From: Bacteroidetes bacterium GWF2_33_16
GTDB lineage: Bacteria; Bacteroidota; Bacteroidia; Bacteroidales; UBA12077
DNA length: 44,286 nt
Direction of reading: 5' to 3'
NCBI GenBank assembly: GCA_001768565.1
Contig: MEOE01000002.1
Span: forward strand, 1 to 44,286
A model generated the notes under the pieces. That model saw only the letters and a list, made by a program, of their open reading frames with translations, had not been told where the DNA came from and searched no databases. Positions within the stretch are counted from its first letter, which is position 1. Each line of letters starts with the position of its first letter. Below are positions 25,636 to 34,496 of this stretch, piece by piece. Made by a program: the position numbers and the translations under genes.

Positions 25636-26325
25636 ATGCGTATCTCAAAATTCGGTCTATTCGTATTTATTCTTATTAGTTTTTTTCATGCTTTTGCTCA
25701 GGAACCTGAAGATAAAGATAGTTTCTCACATGATATCAGTTTTAATTACGGCCTTTTCCCTGCATTGATTTCTGATAATTTTCAATCAGAACTTTCTGGT
25801 TCAACTTTTAGCCTCGATTATGCCTATTTTTTCTATAATAAAATGGGAATTAGAACAGGACTTAATTCAATAACTAATTTTGAAGGAACAAAAGGTTTCT
25901 ATACGGCTCCATTAATGTTTGCTTATCGCACAAAAGCTCATCGTGATTTTTATATAAGCTCCGATGCTGATTCTTTTGGCGAATTAATATTTGATATAAT
26001 TCTTGGGTTAATTCCTAAACATGCCGAATATAATATTGGCTTCAATTTGGGTTATATCGAGCCAGACAATAACTTAGGTATGGTTAGTTACAATGGTGGC
26101 CCTTACTTTAAAGAAGGATATCTTACTCAACAGCGTTTTTTTGCTTCTGCTGATGCCGGTTTACGATTAACATATCGCATTTATAGATTTGGTATTGTCT
26201 TATCTCCTTCAGTAAGTTATTTAATGACCAAAAATTTTGAATTCTACTCCGAGCAGGACTCAAATAATGGATTCTCTCCTCAATGGTTCATGAAACTAAA
26301 CATTGGTCTGTCATACAGGTTTTAG
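25636..26325 (+). CDS. outer-membrane beta-barrel-like protein
   Basis: From the ATG at 25636 the protein has 229 aa and starts with a good signal peptide (MRISKFGLFVFILISFFHAFAQ). A TTG 33 bases upstream would add 11 residues ahead of the signal and is less likely. The rest alternates aromatic and polar residues in strand-like runs (FSLDYAYFFYNKMGIRTGLN) and ends with LNIGLSYRF, a terminal Phe typical of barrels inserted by BamA. No family can be named. Confidence 0.75.
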   Translation: MRISKFGLFVFILISFFHAFAQEPEDKDSFSHDISFNYGLFPALISDNFQSELSGSTFSLDYAYFFYNKMGIRTGLNSITNFEGTKGFYTAPLMFAYRTKAHRDFYISSDADSFGELIFDIILGLIPKHAEYNIGFNLGYIEPDNNLGMVSYNGGPYFKEGYLTQQRFFASADAGLRLTYRIYRFGIVLSPSVSYLMTKNFEFYSEQDSNNGFSPQWFMKLNIGLSYRF

Positions 26326-26451
26326 TTGCAACCATAGTTCTGCAAATGTTTTTGATTTTTATAGAATTTATATTATTATTTTTCTTTTAAATTGAATATA
26401 ATGTTTTCAAAATTATTCGTAATTATGTGATGCTTTATGCACTTACATCTT

Positions 26452-27873
26452 ATGAAGAAAATACTATTAATTAATTCAAATATTGAAATAATGCCTTATC
26501 CTGTTGCACCTTTAGGCATTGCAATGGTGGCATCTTCATTAAAAGACGAATTTGATGTTAAACTATTTGATTTTGCTTTTAATTCTACCGAAAACCTTAT
26601 ACATGCAACCAGAGATTTTAACACCGATTTTATAGGTATTGGCTTGCGAAATATCGATAATGTTACAATGCGTAAAGTAAAGTGGTATATTGAAGAAATA
26701 CGTCAACAAATCGTTTTGCCGCTGCAACAGAATTTCTCTATTCCAATAATTATTGGAGGTAGCGGATTTAGTATCTCTCCAATTGAATTACTTAACTTTT
26801 TTAATCTTGAGTATGGCATAGTAGGCGAGGGAGAAACTACTTTTAAAGAATTTCTCAAGAGATATTTTTCAGCTACTGGTTTTAGTGATTTAGAAAACCT
26901 TATTACAAAAGAAAAGATACAAAAAGGTGTTTTTAATCCTGCTAAAGGAGAACTTTTGGTTCCTCATGCAAATATTGATTTATTTATCGACTATAATCCA
27001 TATGTTTACCGCAGTAGTTATCCCGTGCAAACAAAACGTGGATGTATATTTAAATGTATTTATTGCTCATATCCAACGATTGAAGGTCACTATTATCGAT
27101 TGCGTTCAATTACCGACATTGTTAATGAAATAGAGGAAGTGCAACAAAGAATTCCTGGTGTTACCTTCGAAATTGTTGATTCTACCTTTAATAGTCCTCT
27201 TAAACATGCTATTGCTTTTTGTGATGAAATAATTTCACGTGGTTTAAAGATTAAGCTTAGAACGATGGGTGTTAATCCGGGTGATGTAACCGAAGAGTTA
27301 ATTGAAAAAATGAGACTTGCTGGTTTTACCCAGATTGATTGTACTCCTGAAACTGGTTCAGGTCAATTATTAAAACGCTTACGTAAGAATTTTAATCTCA
27401 ATAGACTTGTCAGATGTGCCGAATTAATCCGCAAGCATGATATGCCTACAATGTGGTTTTTTATGTTTGGATTGCCCGGCGAAACAGAACAAACTATTAA
27501 CGAAACATTTGACTTTATTGATAAGCATATATCTTCAAATGATATGGTGCATGTTACTGAAGGTATACGTATTATTCCCAAAACCGAGTTGTACAACATT
27601 GCAAAAGCCGAAGGTGAAATTACTGGCAGCGAAAGTGTTATTGATCCAATGTTTTATGTTAGTCCAACAATTGGCAGAGAAAAACTTACTGAAATTTTAG
27701 CAAAAAAAGTAGATGAGCGATTAAATGTAATAAATTCTATTAATTCATCTCCTTCACCAGAATTAATGAAAGAAGCCATTAAATATCGACAAGAAAATAG
27801 GATAGATGAACCAATGTTTCGAACACTACTGAAACTGGATAGACAAGCACATAACAAGAAAAAGGGGTTATAA
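26452..27873 (+). CDS. B12-binding-type radical SAM protein
   Basis: This protein (473 aa from the ATG at 26452; an ATG 15 bases upstream adds MHLHL) has an N-terminal Rossmann domain like the cobalamin-binding domain of class B radical SAM enzymes (PVAPLGIAMVASSL, IGIGLRNID, IPIIIGGSGFSISP, IVGEGE). The DxHxxG motif is absent, so cobalamin would be bound base-off if at all. The radical SAM core has CIFKCIYC for the 4Fe-4S cluster and a TPETGSGQLLKRLRKN segment. Such enzymes do methylations and other hard C-C chemistry. Substrate unknown; no pathway genes lie beside it. Confidence 0.82.
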   Translation: MKKILLINSNIEIMPYPVAPLGIAMVASSLKDEFDVKLFDFAFNSTENLIHATRDFNTDFIGIGLRNIDNVTMRKVKWYIEEIRQQIVLPLQQNFSIPIIIGGSGFSISPIELLNFFNLEYGIVGEGETTFKEFLKRYFSATGFSDLENLITKEKIQKGVFNPAKGELLVPHANIDLFIDYNPYVYRSSYPVQTKRGCIFKCIYCSYPTIEGHYYRLRSITDIVNEIEEVQQRIPGVTFEIVDSTFNSPLKHAIAFCDEIISRGLKIKLRTMGVNPGDVTEELIEKMRLAGFTQIDCTPETGSGQLLKRLRKNFNLNRLVRCAELIRKHDMPTMWFFMFGLPGETEQTINETFDFIDKHISSNDMVHVTEGIRIIPKTELYNIAKAEGEITGSESVIDPMFYVSPTIGREKLTEILAKKVDERLNVINSINSSPSPELMKEAIKYRQENRIDEPMFRTLLKLDRQAHNKKKGL

Positions 27874-27883
27874 ACCCCTTTTT
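27859..27883. terminator. bidirectional intrinsic terminator
   Basis: AAAAAGGGGTT and AACCCCTTTTT form a perfect 11-bp stem around ATA, with A- and T-runs as its ends. It overlaps the stop codon of the plus-strand radical SAM gene and lies 26 bp from the stop of the opposing PPIase gene, so it can end both transcripts. Confidence 0.85.
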
Positions 27884-27908
27884 CCTTTATAATCTCTAAT
27901 ATCAAATC

Positions 27909-30026
27909 CTAATAGAACTTATCTCTTTTGTCAATGATCTTTGCTGCTTCTCTTAAAGCTTCAAATGCTTCATAGTTTGCTCTGTTTTGTAATTGAGAAA
28001 TGCTCATGTTTTTCTGAAATAATGGATTGTCACCAGTTTCATCAATAGCACTTTTAACCTGAATAACATAAACACCTAAGTTCCCTTTAACAGGTTCTGA
28101 TAGTTTATTAATATCCATTTTTGAGGCTACAGCAACAAGCTTTGGCTCAATGCCAGCATTAGGGATAGAATAGGTCCTGAAATTTATATTTGTAGCTTCT
28201 TGTACATTTGTATTTAATACTTGAGCTAAAGAATAGAGAGTGTTTGCTGAAACCATCTTTTCTTTTATTTGGCTTGCTAATAAATCAGCTTTTTTCTCTT
28301 TTCTAACCTGAACCATTATTTGATTTTTAACATCTTCTAATGATGCAAATCCATCTTCACGAATTTCGGTTACAAAACCAATAACAAAACGATCACCTAA
28401 CTCGAAAATAGCCTGGTTTCTTGATTCAACTATTTCTTTAAGTTCAGTTTGATAAATTGATCTAATAAATTCTCTTGGTGATTCTAATCCTGCAATTCCT
28501 TGATCAGATGAAAGAACAGTGGCAACTCTTTTTGTAATTCCTTGTTCTTCTATTGCTTTTGAAAATTTGTCGTAGGTATTAAAACTTCCAGCAAATTGAC
28601 TTGCCTTAGCATAGGTTTGCTGAACAGTCTCTGAGCTTGCTTCAAGTTTTCTGCCTAAAATTGCAAGTTTAACTTTCTTAACTTCCTTGCTTTTTGCTGT
28701 TACTTCAATAAGATGTAAGCCATAGTTTGTTGCAACAAGTTTTGTTTTTCCAATCTTTGCTTGCATACAAGTATCGGCAAAAGCTGGTGAAAACATCTGA
28801 CTTGCTTTTAACCAACCCAAATCGCCTCCTTTTTCATTGGCAGTTCTATCAACCGAGTAATCTTTTGCTAAGTTTCCAAAATCAGCTCCTTTTTCTAAAA
28901 GATTTTTTAAACTATCAGCTAATGAATATAGTTGACTATAATTAGCATCCTGCTGATTTGGTTGTAATAAAATATGCCTAACTTTTACTGAATCAGGTAA
29001 GGTCCCAAATTCCGATACTTTTGCAATTTTATAAGCTTCATCATTAAAATATGGCCCAACGGTAGTCCCAATCTTTGCATCAAATAATTCTTGTAAGTTT
29101 TCTGGTAATTCATCCTTTTTATAAAAACTATTATCAAACGCAACATCACTATTTAGATTTACAAACTCTTTGTCGTTATCTGTATTAATAAAATCAGCTG
29201 ATATATTATTTACCCAGGTTTCGGCATCTTTTTTATCAGCTTCAGATGGAGTTATATCAAAAGTTATATACTCAACATTTCTTGAAGCAGTTTGTTTATA
29301 ATCATTCTTGTGTTTTTCGTAGTATTCTTTTAATTCGCTACTTGAAACTTTTACTAAACTATCAGATACTGTATGATATGGTTGAAGAACGAAATCAAAA
29401 TCAACTTTTCTTCCGAGTCTTTTCATTTCTGCCATTGCTTCTTGATTAGTAGCATATAATCCTTTTTTAATAAGGGTTGAATATTTACTAAACAATCTTT
29501 CTTGCTCAAGTTGATCTTCAATGAACAACCAATATGTTTTTTGTTGGCCTGATGGATCCTGATCGTATGATTTTAGAAAACGAAGTAAATTAATTGTATT
29601 AACTTGTCCTGTTTCTGGATTTGCAAAGAGCTGCTGAATAATCGGATGTATATTCTCACCCATTATCATATCCCATAATTCCTGGCTACTAACGTTAACA
29701 CCTAATTCAGAATACTCATCTTCAAGTATGTATTCACGAACCATTTGTTTCCAGGTTTCTTCTCTTATGCGCATAATAGATGCTTCATCAATAGCAGACT
29801 GGCCTGTTGTAAATTTATTTATCTCAACAATCTCATCAATCTCTTTCTGATATTTCTGATATGGAATTGATTTTCCAGATATTTCAGCAATTTCAAATTC
29901 TGAGCTGGAAAATAAAGTTCTTCCTGAGTTCAGAAAATCACCTAAAATAAATGCAAGCAGTGCAATCCCTATGATCACTGCAACTAATACCCCTGCGCGG
30001 TTTCTAATTTTCTCTAATGTTGCCAT
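27909..30026 (-). CDS. PpiD-like periplasmic peptidyl-prolyl isomerase/chaperone
   Basis: This 705-aa protein is anchored by one N-terminal helix (about 11-31, AGVLVAVIIGIALLAFILGD) and is otherwise periplasmic. A SurA_N/PpiD-type chaperone region comes first, then a parvulin rotamase domain from about residue 345 (VKVRHILLQPNQ, GGDLGWLKASQMFSPAFAD, YGLHLIEV). Length and order match PpiD, which helps fold outer-membrane proteins at the inner-membrane exit. It is the last gene of a minus-strand group that includes lptC and two envelope proteins, a fitting neighbourhood. Confidence 0.9.
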   Translation of the reverse strand: MATLEKIRNRAGVLVAVIIGIALLAFILGDFLNSGRTLFSSSEFEIAEISGKSIPYQKYQKEIDEIVEINKFTTGQSAIDEASIMRIREETWKQMVREYILEDEYSELGVNVSSQELWDMIMGENIHPIIQQLFANPETGQVNTINLLRFLKSYDQDPSGQQKTYWLFIEDQLEQERLFSKYSTLIKKGLYATNQEAMAEMKRLGRKVDFDFVLQPYHTVSDSLVKVSSSELKEYYEKHKNDYKQTASRNVEYITFDITPSEADKKDAETWVNNISADFINTDNDKEFVNLNSDVAFDNSFYKKDELPENLQELFDAKIGTTVGPYFNDEAYKIAKVSEFGTLPDSVKVRHILLQPNQQDANYSQLYSLADSLKNLLEKGADFGNLAKDYSVDRTANEKGGDLGWLKASQMFSPAFADTCMQAKIGKTKLVATNYGLHLIEVTAKSKEVKKVKLAILGRKLEASSETVQQTYAKASQFAGSFNTYDKFSKAIEEQGITKRVATVLSSDQGIAGLESPREFIRSIYQTELKEIVESRNQAIFELGDRFVIGFVTEIREDGFASLEDVKNQIMVQVRKEKKADLLASQIKEKMVSANTLYSLAQVLNTNVQEATNINFRTYSIPNAGIEPKLVAVASKMDINKLSEPVKGNLGVYVIQVKSAIDETGDNPLFQKNMSISQLQNRANYEAFEALREAAKIIDKRDKFY

Positions 30027-30114
30027 TGATTTTACTATTTATCTTTAAAAATTAAAGTTTCGAATATAATTATTTTAAACGTCTTTTTATGGTTTTCGAA
30101 AAATTATTGAATCG

Positions 30115-30122
30115 CAAATTTA
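30115..30122 (-). promoter_or_regulatory. possible -7 promoter element for the PpiD-like gene
   Basis: The minus strand reads TAAATTTG, an exact TAnnTTTG match to the Bacteroidota -7 element, about 90 bp before the PpiD-like start. A good -33 TTTG at the right distance is not visible, so this is tentative. Confidence 0.4.
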
Positions 30123-30246
30123 CTATTTTATAAATAACTTTTTATGTAAATCGAAAAAATGTATTTTCTTTTTTTTGAATAAGTTGAATTATTAAATCTG
30201 GTTCAATATTTTATTCCTAAATGCCAACTAAAACAAAGAATCAGCA

Positions 30247-30444
30247 TTACGATTTATCTGATTTTCGTGTAAGTCTTAAATATCTTCTAAATAGAAACAT
30301 CAAAAAAGCTAAAAAAGCAAATATAAAAAATGGATAACTCTTTGAAATTCCCTGAAATATTGTTTGATGTACACCTGTTGAAAGGCAAATCAATGATGTG
30401 ATAAACCAAAGAATCTCTAATGCCCTAAATGATTTATTTTTCAT
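30247..30444 (-). CDS. small two-helix membrane protein
   Basis: This 65-aa protein has two hydrophobic segments (about 9-27 and 38-52) and a strongly basic tail (FRRYLRLTRKSDKS). Its ATG overlaps the last 11 bases of lptC, which implies translational coupling and supports a real gene. Small membrane proteins of this kind occur beside lptC in Bacteroidota, but I know no function for them. Confidence 0.7.
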   Translation of the reverse strand: MKNKSFRALEILWFITSLICLSTGVHQTIFQGISKSYPFFIFAFLAFLMFLFRRYLRLTRKSDKS

Positions 30445-31033
30445 CGCTTACAAGTATAGTTCCAGTGGTTTGCTTTATTTTCCAATTTGTCATATCCTGA
30501 TTTGCTTCAAATCCTTTTCCTTGAATTATTCCTTCTTCGTTTGTAATTCGAACATAACGGTCTGATGTAATTCTTTTGGTAGTTTGATTCCAGATAAGAT
30601 ATTCTGTGTTTAGTGTATCTCCCTCACTATTTACTGCTTCAACATCATGTTCTGCAATCCATATCTTTGTCTTTTCGTCAAAGTTTGCATAGTTAGACTT
30701 AATATAAGATGTAGGGGTTTGTGTAGAATCGAAAAATTGAACGAATATACCTTTTGGGAATTCCGAATATGGATTTTCTATAGTTAAATACCGGTTAATC
30801 TCTGGCGACTTTATAACAACAACAATTTTCGCCGATTCGCTATATATTATTTCGGAGTTAATTAAAGATTGACTCGGTACATTGAGATTGGCAGTTATTG
30901 TATTTATTTTTTCAATAGTATTTTGTTCGCAAGAGCTAAAAAATATAATAATTCCTGCAAATACAGGAATTATTATATTTAAAATGCGTAATTGTGGTTT
31001 AATATTACCTTGATCTAACGGTTGTAACTTCAT
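30434..31033 (-). CDS. lptC: LPS export protein LptC
   Basis: From the ATG at 31033 this is 199 aa; an in-frame ATG at 31063 would lie deeper in the upstream gene. A hydrophobic segment ends in FFSSC, which could be a lipobox, so the protein may be a lipoprotein rather than bitopic. The periplasmic part has the LptC look: IYSESAKIVVVIKSPEI, FPKGIFVQFFD, and a run of strands ending GKGFEANQDMTNWKI. LptC passes lipopolysaccharide from LptBFG to the LptA bridge. It overlaps the upstream TPR gene by 29 bases. Confidence 0.85.
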   Translation of the reverse strand: MKLQPLDQGNIKPQLRILNIIIPVFAGIIIFFSSCEQNTIEKINTITANLNVPSQSLINSEIIYSESAKIVVVIKSPEINRYLTIENPYSEFPKGIFVQFFDSTQTPTSYIKSNYANFDEKTKIWIAEHDVEAVNSEGDTLNTEYLIWNQTTKRITSDRYVRITNEEGIIQGKGFEANQDMTNWKIKQTTGTILVSDEK

Positions 31034-32345
31034 TAATCCAACATTTAATAGTATAGCTATCACCTTCCTTTAAACCATAAAAGAAGATAGTTTCATTATC
31101 GGGGAAATATGGCTTATATGCTTCTATTGCTTGATTTGACTGGTCAGTTAAACTTGCATCTACAGCTTTTGCTTTTGCAAATTTATCAACAGCTGCCCAG
31201 TAAACCGATTTTTGTTCAAATTCATCATCGCTGCATGATTTGCTGGCTGCAGTATAAATATGACCAAGGAGCATATATGGAACGCCGCTTGCAGGGTCAT
31301 TTTCAATAGCGCTTAGTGCATATGTTCTTGCTAATGGATAATTACCTGCTTTTCTTGTTAAATCGCCCCATTCAATATAATATCTTGCTTTAATTACTTT
31401 GTCTTCTTGTAAATCAATTGCTTGTTTATAAAAACGACTTGCTTCATCTACATTATCTTTTTCCCTATTTAAGCTTGCAAGCTCATAAGCCTGATCAGCA
31501 TTTGGTTCAAGTGTGTTTAACTTAAATAGCATTTTGTAATAAATATCAGCATTGTTACATTTTGTTGCTGATAATAAAGCTGTTGATTTCTTTAAAAATT
31601 CTTTGTCTTCAGGAGTATCTTTGAATTTCTGTGTATAGAATGGAACCAAATCAGTACAACTTGCAGCTCCACTAGTTTCGAAAATCTGATCAACACCTTC
31701 TTTTGCCTTTGGCATATTTGGATCAGACTTTGGTTTTTTAAGGTTTTGATCAATTAGATCGGAAATAAAAGCATAGTCTGCAACAACTTGATTCCCTTCA
31801 ATAACTTTAGCTGCAAATAAATCTTTTGAAACCTGCATAAAGGTAAATAACTCTTGTGCACCACTTTGTATTCTTTCTATTTCCAGTGATTTCTTAAGAT
31901 AATCATAAGCAATTTTAAGATTCTCGGGGGTATTCACTGAGTATTTGTTATAATCAATGCCTTTTCTTCCAAGAACATAGCCTAATTGGCCATAATACTT
32001 AACACGTTTATCATAAATATTCATTAAACTATCAAGAAGTAGTGCTTTATTTGCAGCATCAGTTTCTTTATCAATAGCCTCGGTAACCAATTTTACTCCA
32101 TCAATAAATACATATTTACTTACTTTAGGGCATTCTGAATATACAATTTGCCAGGGTGCAATCGCAGGAGCAAAATTACCTTGTTTTACATACTCTCTAT
32201 AAAGAGATAAATTTGTAAGGCATCGAATACTATCTTCACCATGACCAAACTTTGAACCATCATCTATTCCCTTTTGACCAAATAATAGGGTCGTTGAAGA
32301 TGTTATAATAAATGCGGCCAATAAACTCTTAAATAATGTTTTCAT
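31005..32345 (-). CDS. secreted tetratricopeptide-repeat protein
   Basis: This 446-aa protein has a signal peptide (cleavage near LLFGQ-KG) and helical repeats through much of its length, with clearer TPR units at about 270-390 (ADQAYELASLNREKDNVDEASRFYKQAI, ARYYIEWGDLTRKAGNYPLARTYALSAIENDP). It has no enzyme motif. It lies between an outer-membrane barrel and lptC, an arrangement common in Bacteroidota, so a scaffold role in the envelope is likely but unproven. Confidence 0.85.
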   Translation of the reverse strand: MKTLFKSLLAAFIITSSTTLLFGQKGIDDGSKFGHGEDSIRCLTNLSLYREYVKQGNFAPAIAPWQIVYSECPKVSKYVFIDGVKLVTEAIDKETDAANKALLLDSLMNIYDKRVKYYGQLGYVLGRKGIDYNKYSVNTPENLKIAYDYLKKSLEIERIQSGAQELFTFMQVSKDLFAAKVIEGNQVVADYAFISDLIDQNLKKPKSDPNMPKAKEGVDQIFETSGAASCTDLVPFYTQKFKDTPEDKEFLKKSTALLSATKCNNADIYYKMLFKLNTLEPNADQAYELASLNREKDNVDEASRFYKQAIDLQEDKVIKARYYIEWGDLTRKAGNYPLARTYALSAIENDPASGVPYMLLGHIYTAASKSCSDDEFEQKSVYWAAVDKFAKAKAVDASLTDQSNQAIEAYKPYFPDNETIFFYGLKEGDSYTIKCWINEVTTVRSR

Positions 32346-32363
32346 TTTTATATTCCTTATTTA

Positions 32364-33668
32364 TTATTGAATTTTACTTTTATAAAACCAAAAATCATAC
32401 AGTGTTAAATTAAGACCAAATACATAAAATTCTTCTTTTATTAGTCCACCTTTTTCGGTACCTCTTTGACCATATGATCCAAATAAATTTATACTTGTTT
32501 TATTTGTTATTGGTAAACCTACTCCAAATGTTATGCCATAAGTGGAGATTTGTTCGTTGTCAAATTTTAAATACCCTGTATTGTAATAAAAACCAGCCCT
32601 GTAATTAATTAATTTAAAATAATTGCGAAGTGCAAATTTATTTGGAATATACTCAATTCCAAAATTATAACTTAAATCTTTTGCAAAATTATCATTTAGA
32701 TTTAATGTTTTAATATTTGACCAATCTTGCATCGAGAAATCAACGCCAAAGGTTAGCTTATCTTTTATACCAGTTGTAAAACCCATACTCAACTTTGATG
32801 GTATTTCGACATTATAGTTGTCAGCTGTGGAAGAAGTAACCGTATCTGCAAGGTTTGATGCAAGAGCCAAATAATCAAGTACATTAATATTGTATAGTAT
32901 GAAATTTTCTGCCATTAAAGTTGTTGAAGCATTTGTTCCATTGAACTTAATTTTATTTGAATATACTAACCCAAGAGTTAAAAAGTACTTTTCGCTAAGC
33001 ATTCTGTCATACTGAACACCAATATCATATGAGAACTTGTTTAGTGATATCTTGTTAATCTCTATTGCTGAATAGCTTTTGGGTATATCAAGTGATAGGA
33101 TGTTATACTGCTCTAATGAACCAAACAAATAAGATAGGTTTAATCCTAAAGATAATCCTTTGAAAATTACGAATGAGTTAGCAAGATAAACTTGGTTAAT
33201 ACCACCGTTTCCATAATGATTATATATTGCACTAACTGTATCAAGCTCAGGTATTAGTTCCTGTGTTTGAATATTATATCCAATTCTTGAGTATGGTACA
33301 ATACCAATACTTGTAAACCACCAACGCTGTATAGGAAAAGAAATAGCCAAATGGTCAAAATAGAAATTTTGATACTCGGTACTTAATGCATTAGTTGAAA
33401 GCGTTTTAGATGTACCAGAAATACCTACGTCAAAAATAAACGACATGGTATCTTGAGCACTTATTGAAGCAGGATTTAAGAAATTTATCTGGTTTTGCTT
33501 CCTTAGCCCGGTTGATAAATTACCCATAGCTCTATTTAACCCAAATCCACTTCTGTCTATCTCACCAATCCCATAACGCGTATATGGCGAGTTGGTTATG
33601 CTTTGTCCGAAAGTTAAATTGATTGAAACAATGATTATCGAAGAGATTATTACTAGTTTTTTTATCAT
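32364..33668 (-). CDS. outer-membrane barrel protein, FadL/OMPP1-like
   Basis: From the ATG at 33668 (MIKKLVIISSIIIVSINLTFGQ) the protein has 434 aa with a clear signal peptide. This start directly follows the coaX stop, while an upstream ATG would overlap it. The mature start NSPYTRYGIGEI, followed by NRAMGNLSTGLR and NFLNPASISAQD, is characteristic of a Bacteroidota outer-membrane group related to FadL/OMPP1. The rest is alternating strands to the end. Cargo or function is not known. Confidence 0.85.
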   Translation of the reverse strand: MIKKLVIISSIIIVSINLTFGQSITNSPYTRYGIGEIDRSGFGLNRAMGNLSTGLRKQNQINFLNPASISAQDTMSFIFDVGISGTSKTLSTNALSTEYQNFYFDHLAISFPIQRWWFTSIGIVPYSRIGYNIQTQELIPELDTVSAIYNHYGNGGINQVYLANSFVIFKGLSLGLNLSYLFGSLEQYNILSLDIPKSYSAIEINKISLNKFSYDIGVQYDRMLSEKYFLTLGLVYSNKIKFNGTNASTTLMAENFILYNINVLDYLALASNLADTVTSSTADNYNVEIPSKLSMGFTTGIKDKLTFGVDFSMQDWSNIKTLNLNDNFAKDLSYNFGIEYIPNKFALRNYFKLINYRAGFYYNTGYLKFDNEQISTYGITFGVGLPITNKTSINLFGSYGQRGTEKGGLIKEEFYVFGLNLTLYDFWFYKSKIQ

Positions 33669-33669
33669 G

Positions 33670-34395
33670 TTATGTATTATATTCAAGTATTCTGTTTAAT
33701 CCAATAAAATTTAAATTTGAGTTTACAAAGATGGTATTTTTTAGTTTCTTATCAAAAAAAATTGCATCTCCTCCTGTTAAAATTGTAATTATTTCATCAA
33801 ATTTGATCTTAAGTTCATTAATATATCCATCAATTTCAAAAATAATACCATTCTGAACGCCCGATACTATAGCTCCTTTAGTATTATCTCCAATTAACTC
33901 AAAATCGTTTTCTTTTTCAAATAATGGAAGCTGTCTTGTAAAATGATTTAACGCTTTGTATCTCATTTCTAAACCGGGAGATATATTACCACCAAGAAAC
34001 TGATTATTTTCATTAATAAAATCATAGGTTATTGCTGTTCCCATATCGATTACCAAAACGTTCATGTTAGGGAAAATATTGTTTGCCCCAACTACGGCTG
34101 CCAATCTATCTTTTCCCAACGTGTTTTTTGTTTTATATAAATTCTCAATAGGCAGTTTCGTAAACTCATTAAGTTCAACAAAATAACCAAATGTTGATTT
34201 TAAATAGGTATAAACAGTAGTGTCAATTTTTCGGACAGTAGAAAGAATTACTTTTTTTATTAAGGGATATTTGTGCAATACCTCCTGAATTACTGAAGTA
34301 GAAATATCCTCCTCTATAAATACCTCCATTAGGTCTGAATTTCCAATTACTGCAAGCTTTGTCCTGGTATTGCCTATGTCAATGGTCAAATTCAT
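33670..34395 (-). CDS. coaX: type III pantothenate kinase
   Basis: This 241-aa ASKHA-fold kinase phosphorylates pantothenate, the first step of coenzyme A synthesis. MNLTIDIGNTRTKLAV is the phosphate loop, VVGANNIFPNMNVLVIDMGTAITYDF is the second nucleotide motif with the catalytic-type Asp, and GGNISPGLEMRYKAL follows. Length is normal, and no fusion to BirA is seen. It leads into the outer-membrane / TPR / lptC genes. Confidence 0.93.
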   Translation of the reverse strand: MNLTIDIGNTRTKLAVIGNSDLMEVFIEEDISTSVIQEVLHKYPLIKKVILSTVRKIDTTVYTYLKSTFGYFVELNEFTKLPIENLYKTKNTLGKDRLAAVVGANNIFPNMNVLVIDMGTAITYDFINENNQFLGGNISPGLEMRYKALNHFTRQLPLFEKENDFELIGDNTKGAIVSGVQNGIIFEIDGYINELKIKFDEIITILTGGDAIFFDKKLKNTIFVNSNLNFIGLNRILEYNT

Positions 34396-34496
34396 TACTT
34401 ACTAAAATCAATTGAGTTGATAAGATCAAAAAAATCAAGGATATAAAAGTATGAAATAAATTACATATATGGAATGATTAAAATCATTATGACTAT

